Shown: positions 23,916 to 33,357 of the stretch, piece by piece
Numbering within the stretch: position 1 is the first letter of the stretch
Layout of the letters: each line of letters opens with the position of its first letter
Assembly (NCBI GenBank): GCA_011620585.1
Contig: WOYV01000087.1
Coordinates: forward strand, 1-35,280
Direction of reading: 5' to 3'
DNA length: 35,280 nt
Source of the DNA: Draconibacterium sp.
Lineage (GTDB): Bacteria > Bacteroidota > Bacteroidia > Bacteroidales > Prolixibacteraceae
The notes under the pieces: generated by a model
The model's input: the letters and a program-made list of their open reading frames with translations, nothing else
Told to the model about the DNA's origin: nothing
Database searches by the model: none
Position numbers and translations under genes: made by a program

Positions 23916-24590
23916 TTAATAGCTAATATGATCGGGGTGCGAACCGATACGTTGGCTTTTGTCAAGTGCATCTATTTTGGCCATGTCTTCGGTACTGAGT
24001 TCAAAATCAAAAATATCGGCATTCGAAATAATCCGTTCAGCCTTTACCGATTTTGGGATGGTAACCACTCCTTTTTGAATGTCCCAGCGAAGTACGATCT
24101 GTACCGGAGTTTTCCCATATTTGGCGGCCAGTTCCTGCATCACCGGAATGTCGTTTACCCTGCCTTTCATAATCGGCGACCAGGCTTCGGGCTGAATACC
24201 TTTTTGCTGACAATATTTTAGCAACCAGGGTTGAATGAGTTCGGGATGGAACTCAACCTGGTTAACGGCAGGCTGAACTTTGCACGTTGGCAGAAAATCT
24301 TCGAGGTGGTGTACCAGGAAATTGCTCACGCCAATGGCACGGACACGGCCGGCAGCGTACAATTCTTCGAGCGCTTTCCAGCTTTCGACCGAACGTTCGC
24401 CTTTGGGCCAGTGGATAAGGTAGAGATCGAGGTAATCGGTTTGCAATTTTTCCAGGCTTTCTTCAAAAGCTTTCAGTGCTGTTTTCACAGCATTTTCCAC
24501 TTCAGCACCTTCTTCCGAAAGAAAAACCCCCAACCCGAGCCAGGGCATTTCCACACCGTTATTTAATTTAGCACATGATGAAAGATTCAT
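23916..24590 (-). CDS. Aldo/keto reductase lacking an internal block; probably inactive
   Basis: The 224-residue product is an aldo/keto reductase of the AKR5-like group. The ends are normal: KLNNGVEMPWLGLGVF at the start, DYLDLYLIHWP, AIGVSNF, NQVEFHP and IPKSVKAERI further on. Between AVKTAL and KAFEESL about 50 residues are missing, namely the segment that normally reads YRLIDTA..YGNE and later TTKVW. That block holds three of the four catalytic residues (Asp, Tyr, Lys); only the His in LIHWP remains. Usual length is 270-280. The deletion is in frame, so the product may still be made but should not reduce carbonyls. Confidence 0.8.
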   Translation of the reverse strand: MNLSSCAKLNNGVEMPWLGLGVFLSEEGAEVENAVKTALKAFEESLEKLQTDYLDLYLIHWPKGERSVESWKALEELYAAGRVRAIGVSNFLVHHLEDFLPTCKVQPAVNQVEFHPELIQPWLLKYCQQKGIQPEAWSPIMKGRVNDIPVMQELAAKYGKTPVQIVLRWDIQKGVVTIPKSVKAERIISNADIFDFELSTEDMAKIDALDKSQRIGSHPDHISY

Positions 24591-24679
24591 TTATTGATAG
24601 ATTTAATTGGAACTCCTAAAATAATATATTCGAGTTTAAATTCCCTTAAATACATACTTTTAAAATCGCTTCAAAAATT

Positions 24680-24687
24680 TAGCTTTG
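24680..24687 (+). promoter_or_regulatory. Bacteroidota -7 promoter box for the aspartate kinase gene
   Basis: TAGCTTTG matches TAnnTTTG exactly. It lies 25 bases before an in-frame ATG at 24712 and 52 bases before the preferred ATG at 24739. The -33 region is weak. Confidence 0.5.
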
Positions 24688-24738
24688 TGCAAAGTTAACC
24701 GCCCCTGAAGGATGTTTGGGGCCTTGTTATTGATGACT

Positions 24739-25989
24739 ATGAAAGTATACAAATTTGGAGGAGCCTCGGTGAAAGATGCCACGGCAGTAAAAAATGTGCA
24801 TCAGATAGTAGCCCGCGAAAAAGGTCGGCTGGTTGTTGTGATTTCGGCCATGGGAAGCTGTACCAACCTGCTCGAAACACTGGTGAGAGCCTATCACGAT
24901 CAGAACGATAAAAAGTGGGCCATTCTGAAGGATTTTAAAGATTACCACATGGCTATCATTGAAGGGCTGTTTGGTGAAAAAGGAATGCCCCAGGGCGTTT
25001 ACGAATTATTTAATGAGCTGGAGCACAAAATAAAAACCCGTCCTTCATATGATTATAATTTTGAATACGACCAGATTATTGGTTACGGAGAGCTGGTGTC
25101 GACACGGATTGTGAGCGATTACCTGAATGCAGTGGGCCACGCCAATCTTTGGATCGACATTCGCGAAAGCCTGAAAACCAACGATACGTATCGCGATGCT
25201 AAAGTTGACTGGGAGTGGAGCGACGAGTTGATTAAAGAGAACTTTAATTTCAGCGATACGAACCTGTATATCACCCAGGGTTTTATGGGATCGACCACAA
25301 CCAACCAAACTACCACGCTTGGTCGCGAAGGTTCGGATTTTACAGCGGCTATTATTGGTAGTATCCTTGAAGTGGAAAGTGTTTCGATCTGGAAAGATGT
25401 TCCGGGAATTATGAGCGCCGACCCGAAAAAAATGAAAGACACGGTGCAGATCAGCGAGCTTTCGTACAAGGAAGCGGTGGAAATGACACACTCGGGGGCA
25501 AAAGTAATCCACCCCAAAACCATGCAGCCACTGCACAATAAAGGAATTCCCCTGCTCGTAAAATCCTTTGTATCGCCCGACGATCCTGGAACCGTGATCC
25601 ACAAAATAGATCATAAAATTGAATTGCCGCCTATTTTCATTTTGAAAGAAAACCAGGTGCTGATTACGCTTTCAGCCAAAGATTTCTCAATTATTTCCAT
25701 CAACGATATCGACCGGGTGGTAAATTTTCTGATAAGCAAACTTATAAAAGTGACTTTGCTCCAACTTTCGGCTATCGACCTGAACATTGTTACCGACGCT
25801 ACTGCACTCGATCTCGAAGAGGTATTCGGCGAACTGTCGGAACATTATCAGATTCGCTACAACACCGGATTAACGCTGGTTACCATTCGTCATTACACCG
25901 AAGATGTTCTCGACTGGATGGTGAAAGAGAAAGATATTTACCTCGAACAACACAGCCGTCTTACCGCCAGAATGCTCATCAAAGAATAG
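24739..25989 (+). CDS. lysC: Monofunctional aspartate kinase
   Basis: This enzyme phosphorylates aspartate, the first step to lysine, threonine and methionine. The 416-residue product starts MKVYKFGGASVKD, the phosphate-binding signature of the amino-acid kinase fold. It carries TTLGREGSDFTAAIIG, VSIWKDVPGIMSADPKK and GAKVIHPKTMQPL, all typical. From about residue 300 come the two regulatory ACT domains. I prefer the ATG at 24739 since KVYKFGG must be close to the start; the ATG at 24712 adds a hydrophobic stub. It has its own -7 box. An AT-rich inverted repeat (25999-26025) follows. There is no fused homoserine dehydrogenase. Confidence 0.92.
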   Translation: MKVYKFGGASVKDATAVKNVHQIVAREKGRLVVVISAMGSCTNLLETLVRAYHDQNDKKWAILKDFKDYHMAIIEGLFGEKGMPQGVYELFNELEHKIKTRPSYDYNFEYDQIIGYGELVSTRIVSDYLNAVGHANLWIDIRESLKTNDTYRDAKVDWEWSDELIKENFNFSDTNLYITQGFMGSTTTNQTTTLGREGSDFTAAIIGSILEVESVSIWKDVPGIMSADPKKMKDTVQISELSYKEAVEMTHSGAKVIHPKTMQPLHNKGIPLLVKSFVSPDDPGTVIHKIDHKIELPPIFILKENQVLITLSAKDFSIISINDIDRVVNFLISKLIKVTLLQLSAIDLNIVTDATALDLEEVFGELSEHYQIRYNTGLTLVTIRHYTEDVLDWMVKEKDIYLEQHSRLTARMLIKE

Positions 25990-26072
25990 CGCGAATTGGA
26001 AAATTTCTATACTATTCAAATTTTCTTGTAATTTTAGGCAGTCATTTCTGACCTATCATAAAAAATCTTCTC

Positions 26073-27392
26073 ATGAAGCAAAAGAAAATACTTCCATATG
26101 TTATTGGATTTGTTATAGTCGCTATCATTTTATTGGTTGTCGGGAAAAAACAAGGCTGGCTGGGTAACGATTTCACAATTAACGTGGCCACTCAAAAAGT
26201 GGAGAGCAAGACCATTACCGAGTTAATTACGGCCAATGGTAAGATTCAACCCGAAACCGAAGTCAAGATCAGTCCGGACGTTGCCGGAGAGATCGTGGAA
26301 TTGTATGTTGAAGAAGGTGACGAGGTAGAAAAAGGCAAGTTGTTGTGTGTAATCAAACCCGAAATGTATGTAACAGCCGTTAACCGCGCCGAAGCTACGT
26401 TGAACTCTTCAAAAGCCCGGCTGGCACAGTCGCAGGCACAGTTGATCGAGCGAGAACTTTCGTACAAACGTTCAAAAGAATTGTTCGACAAAGGAACCAT
26501 CCCGGTGGCTGAATTCGAAACTGCTGAAGCCGCCTACAAAGTGGCCCAGTCGGAAGTACAAGCCGCGCAATATTCGGTCAAAAGTGCCGAAGCATCGGTA
26601 GCCGAAGCACAGGAACAACTCACCAAAACAAAAATTTATGCCCCGATCTCGGGTACCATTTCTTCTTTACTGGTTGAAAAAGGAGAGCGCGTGGTAGGGA
26701 CCAGCATGATGGTAGGTACCGAAATGATGACAGTTGCCGATCTTGAAAAAATGGAAGTCCAGGTTGAAGTGAACGAAAACGATATTGTAAAGGTAATGAA
26801 AGGCGATACAGCGCTGGTGGAAGTGGATGCTTACCTCAGCCGCAAATTTAAAGGTGTTGTTACCGAAATTGCCAACTCAGCCAGTACCTCTGGGGCTACC
26901 GCCGACCAGGTGACCAACTTCGATGTAAAAGTTCTTTTGCTAAAAGATTCGTACACCGACCTGATCGATCCCACTACCGGCAATCTTTATCCTTTCCGCC
27001 CCGGAATGTCGGCTACGGTGGATATTCTAACCGAAACTCGTGCCAACGTTATTTCAGTTCCGATCTCGGCAGTAACCACACGGATTAAGAAAGAAGGTGG
27101 AGGAACCGTGGAAGTGAAAGGCGAGGAGGAAACTACTACCGACAGTGCGGATGATAAAGTAGCTGATCGCGAAGAAAAACAGGAGGTTGTGTTTATCGTG
27201 AATGGCGACAGGGTTAAAAAAGTAGAGGTAGAAACCGGGATTCAGGATAACAATAGTATCGAAATCCTGAGTGGATTGAAAGTGGGCGACCAAGTGGTAA
27301 CCGCGCCTTACAACATCGTTAATCGTACGTTAAAAGACAGTATGATGGTGAAAGTGGTGAGTGAAGAAGAACTCTTTAAGACCGAGAAATAG
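26073..27392 (+). CDS. MacA-like membrane fusion protein (ABC/RND efflux adaptor)
   Basis: The 439-residue product has one N-terminal membrane anchor (about 8-23). The lipoyl halves read VAGEIVELYVEEGDEVEKGK (about 70-89) and PISGTISSLLVEKGERVVG (about 191-209), with a coiled-coil hairpin between them. A beta-barrel and membrane-proximal domain follow, with a charged insert near residues 346-372 (KGEEETTTDSADDK). Adaptors like this bridge MacB-type ABC exporters and a TolC channel. The expected ABC and outer-membrane genes are absent and a strong terminator follows at once, so the partners must be encoded elsewhere. Direction and substrate are unknown. Confidence 0.87.
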   Translation: MKQKKILPYVIGFVIVAIILLVVGKKQGWLGNDFTINVATQKVESKTITELITANGKIQPETEVKISPDVAGEIVELYVEEGDEVEKGKLLCVIKPEMYVTAVNRAEATLNSSKARLAQSQAQLIERELSYKRSKELFDKGTIPVAEFETAEAAYKVAQSEVQAAQYSVKSAEASVAEAQEQLTKTKIYAPISGTISSLLVEKGERVVGTSMMVGTEMMTVADLEKMEVQVEVNENDIVKVMKGDTALVEVDAYLSRKFKGVVTEIANSASTSGATADQVTNFDVKVLLLKDSYTDLIDPTTGNLYPFRPGMSATVDILTETRANVISVPISAVTTRIKKEGGGTVEVKGEEETTTDSADDKVADREEKQEVVFIVNGDRVKKVEVETGIQDNNSIEILSGLKVGDQVVTAPYNIVNRTLKDSMMVKVVSEEELFKTEK

Positions 27393-27410
27393 CTAACAAT
27401 TTAGAAATAT

Positions 27411-27448
27411 AAAAACGGAGGCACTGATTTCAATGTCTCCGTTTTTTT
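27411..27448 (+). terminator. Intrinsic terminator after the membrane fusion gene
   Basis: AAAAACGGAG (27411-27420) pairs with CTCCGTTTTT (27437-27446) in a perfect 10-bp stem with a 16-base loop and a T-run. It ends the adaptor transcript as a single-gene unit. Confidence 0.9.
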
Positions 27449-27547
27449 GTGTGCTCTGTTCTATCAAAATTAGAATAGCGAGTGTTTTATCATACAAACG
27501 TGTCAAAAGTTAATCGGCAGTATAGGAGAATATGTTTGTTTTATGTT

Positions 27548-28669
27548 TTATTCTCCGGGGAAATAATCGCGGCTGTCGAGTTCGACCAGGTTGTTGGCAT
27601 GGGCACGGGTTAGTTTCATCGCAGTGTTTTCGGTGTAGTTCTGCCCTTTGTAAGCGTAGCTTTTATTCAGGTTGATTTGGTTGATCAGCAGGTCGCGGTA
27701 ATCCACCGAAAATTCGTACGATACATTTTCCAGAACATCTGTATTTGTATCCGAAATTGCAAGCGATCGATCCTGCCGGTTATTTTTTGGCGACTTCACT
27801 TTTGCGGTAATGTTGTACACCGAGTAATCTTCTTTTCGCACAGTAATTGTTCCTTCAAAAGCAGTTGCGTAGTAATCGCCTGAACCTTCCAGAGTGGGTA
27901 GAATCTGTTTAAAACTAACAACCCAGTATTCTTTGCCTTCGATGGTGGGCTGTCCTTGCAATGCCAGTCTGTAATCGCGCAACAGCGCCGGATTCAAAGC
28001 ACAGGAAGCCGAACGCACCCAGTCGAGATCAAGCATTTCATCTATTTTCAACAAATTGCTAGAGAATGAATAACCGCTTCCTTCTTTGGTAACCTGGTAC
28101 TTACGCATCCGAAAAGCATCGAGTGGTGAAGGATGCGAATACCCGTTTTTGTCGTAAACCAAAACATCGGCGGTAGCCAGTAAATTGGTGGTATCATTGA
28201 TGACGGTTTCTTTCGAATACGAAAAATGCAGGTTAAAAGGGCCATCGCCATAATTGTATCGAATATTCTCTGAAGCCATCCGAAGGATACGGATCAGCAC
28301 AAGATTTTGAGCTTCCACCTCCACATCTCCAACATCGTAAGTTTGTGCCACCAGTTTGATTACATTAAATTCCTTGCCAAAAAGTTCCGAAACCGGGAAC
28401 TGCCGGTTCTGGTAACCCACTGCCGAAAAGTAAATGTTTTTCGAAACCATTTCTTCCGGAACCTTGAGTTCGAAGTTACCCTCAGTATCGCTGGCAGTAC
28501 CAAACAAAGTGCCTTCCAACCCGATATTGGTGTACGAAACCGCCTGGTTCCCCAACGCGTCGATCACTCTCCCCTTTATTACATGAGCCACCTTACTGCC
28601 GCTTTGTGCAAACCCTGCCATCGAAAACAGGAGGAATATCAGAAATGTACTTATTCGTAGCATATTCAT
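27548..28669 (-). CDS. Secreted protein with carboxypeptidase-regulatory-like domain
   Basis: The 373-residue product starts with a signal peptide (LRISTFLIFLLFSMAGFAQ). A carboxypeptidase D regulatory-like fold follows (about residues 30-115), with IKGRVIDALGNQAVSYTNIG, TASDTEGNFELKVP and FSAVGYQNR. The remainder (about 120-373) is beta-rich and unrecognised, with SYKET-type strands and no barrel-like C-terminus. It may be an outer-membrane or surface-associated protein. An ATG at 28669 is preferred, with a second ATG two codons on; a further upstream start at 28705 would add an odd hydrophobic stub. It is divergent from the coiled-coil lipoprotein gene. Confidence 0.78.
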   Translation of the reverse strand: MNMLRISTFLIFLLFSMAGFAQSGSKVAHVIKGRVIDALGNQAVSYTNIGLEGTLFGTASDTEGNFELKVPEEMVSKNIYFSAVGYQNRQFPVSELFGKEFNVIKLVAQTYDVGDVEVEAQNLVLIRILRMASENIRYNYGDGPFNLHFSYSKETVINDTTNLLATADVLVYDKNGYSHPSPLDAFRMRKYQVTKEGSGYSFSSNLLKIDEMLDLDWVRSASCALNPALLRDYRLALQGQPTIEGKEYWVVSFKQILPTLEGSGDYYATAFEGTITVRKEDYSVYNITAKVKSPKNNRQDRSLAISDTNTDVLENVSYEFSVDYRDLLINQINLNKSYAYKGQNYTENTAMKLTRAHANNLVELDSRDYFPGE

Positions 28670-28742
28670 ATTTTTAAATAAAAATAATAAATTAATACCA
28701 ACCACTCCTAATAGAACGTTGTTATACCGGATTATTATTCTA

Positions 28743-28750
28743 TATCTTTG
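28743..28750 (+). promoter_or_regulatory. Bacteroidota promoter for the coiled-coil lipoprotein gene
   Basis: TATCTTTG is an exact TAnnTTTG match, 22 bases before the ATG. TTG at 28719-28721 lies 21 bases upstream and could serve as the -33 element. Confidence 0.65.
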
Positions 28751-28772
28751 TTAAATATTAAAAAATAGCTTT

Positions 28773-29429
28773 ATGAAAGGGAGAGTACCGGTTTTGTTTT
28801 TGATTATTATCGTTTTTGCATTTACATCGTGTGTGTCGAAAAAGAAATTCCTCGAAATGGAGTCGGGGCGTTTACAAGCCGAAGAACTCTCGCGGAAACT
28901 TGATGCTGAAAACAAGGATAAGGCAGCCCGTATTAAGGTTTTGATAGCCGATTTTGAGGCCATGAAAAATGAGCTGATGGAAAGTAACGCCATAAAAGAG
29001 CAACATATCGATTCGTTAAAAACCGAACTCAGTACTTTACTCACCGACCTGAACAAACAAACCCGTTCACTCGAAGAAACCAGTTTTACTCTCGATTTCG
29101 AAAAGCAACGTTTGAGTAACGCACTCGAAACAAAAAATCAGAATCTTGTAAAACTACAGGCTGAAGTGGAAAGCCTTGAAAAACAGATCGATGAAAAGGA
29201 TCGTGAAATAGAGGAGAGAAATTTTGAAATCAGCAAACTGAACGATCAGGCAAAATTGCTCGAAGGCCAGATTAAAACAGGGGAGAGCAGTATGCAGAAA
29301 TTGCAGGATGATCTTGGCAAGGCCAAAGCAGCTACCGGAAAACTCCAGGAAGATCTGAAAAACAAAGATGCGGAGATCAGTAAATTGCAGAACCAGGTTA
29401 ATCTGTTGAAAAAGGAAATTGGGCAGTAA
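28773..29429 (+). CDS. Coiled-coil lipoprotein, 218 residues
   Basis: The N-terminus is a lipoprotein signal (VLFLIIIVFAFTSC, Cys20). The rest, from about residue 25 to 218, is almost entirely heptad-like Glu/Lys/Leu coiled coil, for example KLQAEVESLEKQIDEKDREI and KLQNQVNLLKKEIG. No globular C-terminal domain such as OmpA is present, so it may be a periplasmic spacer or structural partner. The fold cannot give a specific function. It has its own promoter and a clear terminator. Confidence 0.82.
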   Translation: MKGRVPVLFLIIIVFAFTSCVSKKKFLEMESGRLQAEELSRKLDAENKDKAARIKVLIADFEAMKNELMESNAIKEQHIDSLKTELSTLLTDLNKQTRSLEETSFTLDFEKQRLSNALETKNQNLVKLQAEVESLEKQIDEKDREIEERNFEISKLNDQAKLLEGQIKTGESSMQKLQDDLGKAKAATGKLQEDLKNKDAEISKLQNQVNLLKKEIGQ

Positions 29430-29446
29430 ACCAAAATACAATTTTT

Positions 29447-29475
29447 AAATCCGGTAAGAAACTGCCGGATTTTTT
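29447..29475 (+). terminator. Intrinsic terminator of the coiled-coil lipoprotein gene
   Basis: AAATCCGG (29447-29454) pairs with CCGGATTT (29465-29472) in a perfect 8-bp stem with a 10-base loop and a T-run, 17 bases after the stop codon. Confidence 0.88.
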
Positions 29476-29523
29476 GTTTCACAAGGTTTCGTGGAATAGA
29501 CTTTTGATCTATTATTCAGGAAG

Positions 29524-30273
29524 TTATTCCAGCCCGTAATCCGCTTTGAAGAGTTTGGAATATTGAATGATTGACTCGCGGACCTGGTATTCGTTGGCAG
29601 TATAAGGCAATACATTCTGCGAATTAAACCAAACCATAAATGTATCGGCATAGGCTTCATTTAAGTTGGTAAGTTTCATCACCATTTCCTTGTTGTAATT
29701 TTCCGAGTGCATTTCCCAGTTTTTTTGGATGGCCATGGCTTCTCGCACTTCACGTTTTTCTTTTTCACGCTTACTCAGATGATATTGCCAGAATGATATC
29801 GGATTTAAAAAAGCAGCCAGGATTGGTGGTTTTTCATTAAATGCGTCGCCACGCAACTCCAATGGGATATCAGTTGGTTTACCGTGCTCGAAATATTCCA
29901 ACGATTGGGCTTTTCCTTGCACAGTTACTTCTCCAACGTTGTACAGAATAGGCTCCATGTAAAAAGTAAGTACTTCGAAACCGGTGTAGTAAGAGGGGAT
30001 TTTTAGAATAGTGCGTTTGTAACCCACCGAAGTTACATCGAGGCTATCAATATTGAGCAGTTCGAGCGAAAAGTAACCGTCGATGTTTGTGATGGTCCCA
30101 CTGTGTGTACGATGCAATATAATATTGGCATACGGAATCGCACTACTGTCGGCTGAACTCAGAATCTTTGCTTTCAACTCAACAAGTATCGGATCCACTT
30201 CTTCCATATCGTCCTGCGCCCATGCGTCTGCCACGATAAATATGAAAATCAGTAAGGCCAGTATTTTTCGCAT
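29524..30273 (-). CDS. Secreted carboxypeptidase-regulatory-like protein, 249 residues
   Basis: A signal peptide (ILALLIFIFIVADAWAQ) is followed by a carboxypeptidase-regulatory-like domain: LKAKILSSADSSAIPYANII, GTITNIDGYFSLELLNIDSL and VTSVGYKRTILKIP (about residues 32-110). The C-terminal 120 residues are charged and mostly helical (QYHLSKREKEKREVREAMAI) and unlike the beta-rich partner at 27548-28669. No enzyme signature is seen. It has its own -7 box and converges on the coiled-coil lipoprotein gene. The role is unknown. Confidence 0.8.
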   Translation of the reverse strand: MRKILALLIFIFIVADAWAQDDMEEVDPILVELKAKILSSADSSAIPYANIILHRTHSGTITNIDGYFSLELLNIDSLDVTSVGYKRTILKIPSYYTGFEVLTFYMEPILYNVGEVTVQGKAQSLEYFEHGKPTDIPLELRGDAFNEKPPILAAFLNPISFWQYHLSKREKEKREVREAMAIQKNWEMHSENYNKEMVMKLTNLNEAYADTFMVWFNSQNVLPYTANEYQVRESIIQYSKLFKADYGLE

Positions 30274-30295
30274 ATCAGCTGTTTCGAAACTTCTG

Positions 30296-30303
30296 CAAAA
30301 CTA
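30296..30303 (-). promoter_or_regulatory. Bacteroidota -7 promoter box for the 249-residue secreted protein
   Basis: On the minus strand this reads TAGTTTTG, an exact TAnnTTTG match, 22 bases upstream of the ATG at 30273. No -33 box is evident. I see nothing further in the 195-base gap to valS. Confidence 0.5.
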
Positions 30304-30468
30304 TGCAAAAGATTTATTTCGCCACCGAAATAACAAATTTTAACCGGCTTTTAACAGAAGTTAATCATACAACAGGCGAGGTTCAATTAGAACTAAGTAA
30401 AGAAAATGAGAAAGCTGTTTAAAGGATAAAACAGATCAACAGATCTCTCATCTTATTCGAACTGACAT

Positions 30469-33117
30469 TTATTTCATCGAAGCAATGCGTTCTTCCAATA
30501 CTTTAATTTTGGCTTCGGCATCGGCTTGTTTGGCTTTTTCTTTGTCGACCACAACTACAGGTGCATTGTCCACAAAGTTGGCGTTGCCCAGTTTTTTCAT
30601 TACCGAATTCAGGAATCCTTTGGTATAAGCCAATTCTTCTTCCAGCTTATTCAGCTCTTCCTCTGCATCGATAAAACCTTCAAGTGCGATGTAAAAGTTG
30701 GTTGATTTTACCCTAAATGAAGCCGCTCCTTTTACTTCTTCGTTCACCAGATTAACGGCAGAAAGATTGCCCAGTTTTTTCAGAATGCTGTTGAACGCAG
30801 CGTCGAAACCTTTGTCGCCGGGCTGAATACTGAGATCAATGGTATCTTTAAATGGGATGTTCTTTTCCTTGCGGATTTTACGGATGCCTGAAATGGCTTC
30901 CTTCACGTCTTCGAAACGTGCAAGCAGGTCGGCATCGTAACTTACCAGTGCCGGCATTTGGCTAACCATGATACTTTCGCCTTCGTTGCGATCTTCCAGC
31001 ATCTGCCAGATTTCTTCGGTAATAAATGGCATAAACGGATGCATCAAACGCAACATCTGGTCGAACAGTGCCACCACTTCATTATATGTTTTTGCATCGA
31101 TTGGCTGCTGATAAGGAGGTTTTACCATTTCCAAAAGCCAACCTGAAAATTCATCGCGCACCGAAGTATAAACGGTCATCAGCGCTTCCGAAATACGGAA
31201 ACTGTCGAATTGGTTATTTAGAGTTTGAACTACTTCGCCCAACTTATTTCTAAACCATTCAATAGCCAGTTTTGAGTGCGCCGGTTGTTTAATTTCCGAA
31301 GAAACCTCCCAGTTTTTAACCAAGCGGAATGCGTTCCAGATTTTGGTTGAAAATCCGGCGCCCTGTTGCGGCAGGCTCTCGTCGAAAAGTAAATCGCCGC
31401 CGGCTGGCGAGCAAAGCAACATTCCCACGCGAACTCCGTCTGCACCGTATTTGGCAATTAAATCAAGTGGGTCAGGCGAGTTCCCCAGCGACTTCGACAT
31501 TTTCCGGCGTTGTGCATCGCGCACCATCCCGGTGAAATATACATTTCTGTAAGGCAGTTCGTTTCGGTATTCATAACCGGCAATAATCATACGCGCCACC
31601 CAGAAGAAAATAATATCGGGCGCCGTTACCAGGTCCGAAGTTGGGTAGTAATAGTTAATCTCTTCATTTTCGGGTTCGCGAATACCATCGAATACTGATA
31701 TTGGCCACAACCAGCTCGAAAACCAGGTGTCGAGCGCGTCTTCATCCTGTTTCAGATCGGCCGATGTCAGGCTTGTATTACCAGATTTCTCTTTCGCAAG
31801 TTCCACTGCTTTCTCTATTGTTTCCGCGCAAACAAAAGTTCCATCGTTTAAATAATATACCGGTATTTGATGGCCCCACCATAACTGACGGCTGATGCAC
31901 CAGTCTTTAATGTTGCCCATCCAATGCTTGTAAATGTTTTTGAATTTCGGCGGATGGAATTTTATGTTATCGTTTAGTACGTTCTCGAGCGCCGGTTTTA
32001 CCAGTTCTTCCATTTTCAGGAACCATTGGGCCGAAAGCTTGGGTTCGATCACCACATCGGTTCTTTCCGAGAATCCAACTTTGTTGGTATAATCTTCAAT
32101 CATGGCAAGGTTGCCGGCTTTTTCCAACTCCGGAACAATCTTGTTTCGAACATCAAAACGGTCTTCTCCAATGTACATACCGGCAGCTTCACTAAGCGTA
32201 CCGTCGTCGTTAAAAATATCGATAGTCGGCAGGTTATGTTTCAGGCCAATTTCGTAGTCGTTGATATCGTGTGCCGGCGTAATTTTTAAACAGCCGGTAC
32301 CAAATTCCATATCCACGTATTCGTCTTCAATGATCGGGATAGACCGGTTGATTAGTGGCACCAGAACCCGTTTACCGACAAGATGTTTAAAACGTTTATC
32401 GGCAGGGTTTACACAAACTGCGGTATCTCCTAAAATTGTTTCAGGACGTGTAGTGGCTATTGTTATATAAGCCTGTCCTCCCCCATCGGGGGAGCCAGAG
32501 GGGGTTAGTTTATATTTCAGGTAATACAGTTTTCCCTGCATTTCCTTATAAATCACTTCTTCATCAGAAAGGGCGGTTTTGGCTGCCGGGTCCCAGTTTA
32601 CCATGCGAACGCCGCGATAAATCATTCCTTTGTTAAACAGGTCGACGAAAACCTTGATCACCGATGTGCTGCGGGCTTCATCCATGGTAAAGGCGGTGCG
32701 GTCCCAGTCGCAGGAAGCGCCCAGTTTTTTTAATTGTTCCAGTATGATCCCGCCATGTTTGTCGGTCCATTCCCAGGCATGTTTCAAAAATTCCTCGCGA
32801 CTCAAATCGTATTTGTCAATTCCTTCGGCATTTAGTTTATTCACCACTTTGGCTTCGGTGGCGATCGATGCGTGATCGGTACCCGGCACCCAGCAGGCAT
32901 TTTTCCCGGTCATACGCGCACGGCGCACCAGGATATCCTGGATTGTATTGTTAAGCATGTGCCCCATGTGCAACACTCCGGTTACGTTTGGCGGTGGAAT
33001 TACAATAGTATAAGGCTCGCGCTCGTCGGGCGTTGAATGGAAAAACTTATTATCCATCCAGTATTTGTACCATTTATTTTCAACCTCGGCTGCGTTGTAT
33101 TTGCTCGGAATTTCCAT
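30469..33117 (-). CDS. valS: Valyl-tRNA synthetase, with an in-frame palindromic insert
   Basis: The 882-residue class I synthetase charges tRNA-Val and edits mischarged threonine. The HIGH motif is visible ([14 protein letters not shown], residues 50-53), as are the KMSKS motif ([16 protein letters not shown]), the editing domain ([16 protein letters not shown], and later [19 protein letters not shown]), and the C-terminal coiled-coil arm. Within the start of the editing domain the protein reads [20 protein letters not shown], with about 13 extra residues encoded by a palindromic repeat (32472-32509). Relatives have a short loop there. The ATG at 33117 is preferred over a TTG at 33132. Confidence 0.95.
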   Translation of the reverse strand: MEIPSKYNAAEVENKWYKYWMDNKFFHSTPDEREPYTIVIPPPNVTGVLHMGHMLNNTIQDILVRRARMTGKNACWVPGTDHASIATEAKVVNKLNAEGIDKYDLSREEFLKHAWEWTDKHGGIILEQLKKLGASCDWDRTAFTMDEARSTSVIKVFVDLFNKGMIYRGVRMVNWDPAAKTALSDEEVIYKEMQGKLYYLKYKLTPSGSPDGGGQAYITIATTRPETILGDTAVCVNPADKRFKHLVGKRVLVPLINRSIPIIEDEYVDMEFGTGCLKITPAHDINDYEIGLKHNLPTIDIFNDDGTLSEAAGMYIGEDRFDVRNKIVPELEKAGNLAMIEDYTNKVGFSERTDVVIEPKLSAQWFLKMEELVKPALENVLNDNIKFHPPKFKNIYKHWMGNIKDWCISRQLWWGHQIPVYYLNDGTFVCAETIEKAVELAKEKSGNTSLTSADLKQDEDALDTWFSSWLWPISVFDGIREPENEEINYYYPTSDLVTAPDIIFFWVARMIIAGYEYRNELPYRNVYFTGMVRDAQRRKMSKSLGNSPDPLDLIAKYGADGVRVGMLLCSPAGGDLLFDESLPQQGAGFSTKIWNAFRLVKNWEVSSEIKQPAHSKLAIEWFRNKLGEVVQTLNNQFDSFRISEALMTVYTSVRDEFSGWLLEMVKPPYQQPIDAKTYNEVVALFDQMLRLMHPFMPFITEEIWQMLEDRNEGESIMVSQMPALVSYDADLLARFEDVKEAISGIRKIRKEKNIPFKDTIDLSIQPGDKGFDAAFNSILKKLGNLSAVNLVNEEVKGAASFRVKSTNFYIALEGFIDAEEELNKLEEELAYTKGFLNSVMKKLGNANFVDNAPVVVVDKEKAKQADAEAKIKVLEERIASMK
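32472..32509 (-). repeat. Palindromic repeat element inserted in frame in valS
   Basis: The 38-base segment contains CTCCCCC, ATC and GGGGGAG as a perfect hairpin and a flanking AGAGGGGG tract. Its minus-strand form, CCCCCTCTGGCTCCCCC and onward, resembles a short GC-rich palindrome I recall from Bacteroidota intergenic spaces. Here it lies in a coding region with the frame kept open, giving [13 protein letters not shown]. Composition is strikingly unlike the flanks. Confidence 0.7.
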
Positions 33118-33157
33118 ATCGATCTTATTCAACTAATTATCGTAAAAAAATGAGCCA

Positions 33158-33165
33158 CAAAAGTA
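33158..33165 (-). promoter_or_regulatory. Bacteroidota -7 promoter box for valS
   Basis: On the minus strand this reads TACTTTTG, an exact TAnnTTTG match, 40 bases upstream of the valS ATG. The expected -33 position falls in the palindrome at 33175-33195. Confidence 0.55.
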
Positions 33166-33174
33166 TAAAAAAAA

Positions 33175-33195
33175 GCCTGCCTGCCGATAGGCAGG
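33175..33195. repeat. Short palindromic repeat CCTGCC..GGCAGG upstream of valS
   Basis: CCTGCC, GATA, GGCAGG form a 6-bp hairpin, preceded by an extra GCCTG. It is GC-rich within an AT-rich gap and resembles another short Bacteroidota intergenic repeat. It lies directly upstream of the valS -7 box. Confidence 0.5.
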
Positions 33196-33357
33196 TCGAA
33201 AGTTTAAAGTGAAATTACATACTATGTTGCATATTATTTACAACCGTAAAAATATGAATAAACTGAACCAAAATTTAACCAAACACCTCGTTAACGCCCC
33301 ATTTAACTGCCATCCAACAAAAGCAAAGCAATTTCGGAGATAAACAAAAATGATTGT

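Noticed and set aside
25045-25614. 189-codon minus-strand frame
   Set aside because: It is antisense to aspartate kinase motifs that are fully conserved on the plus strand.
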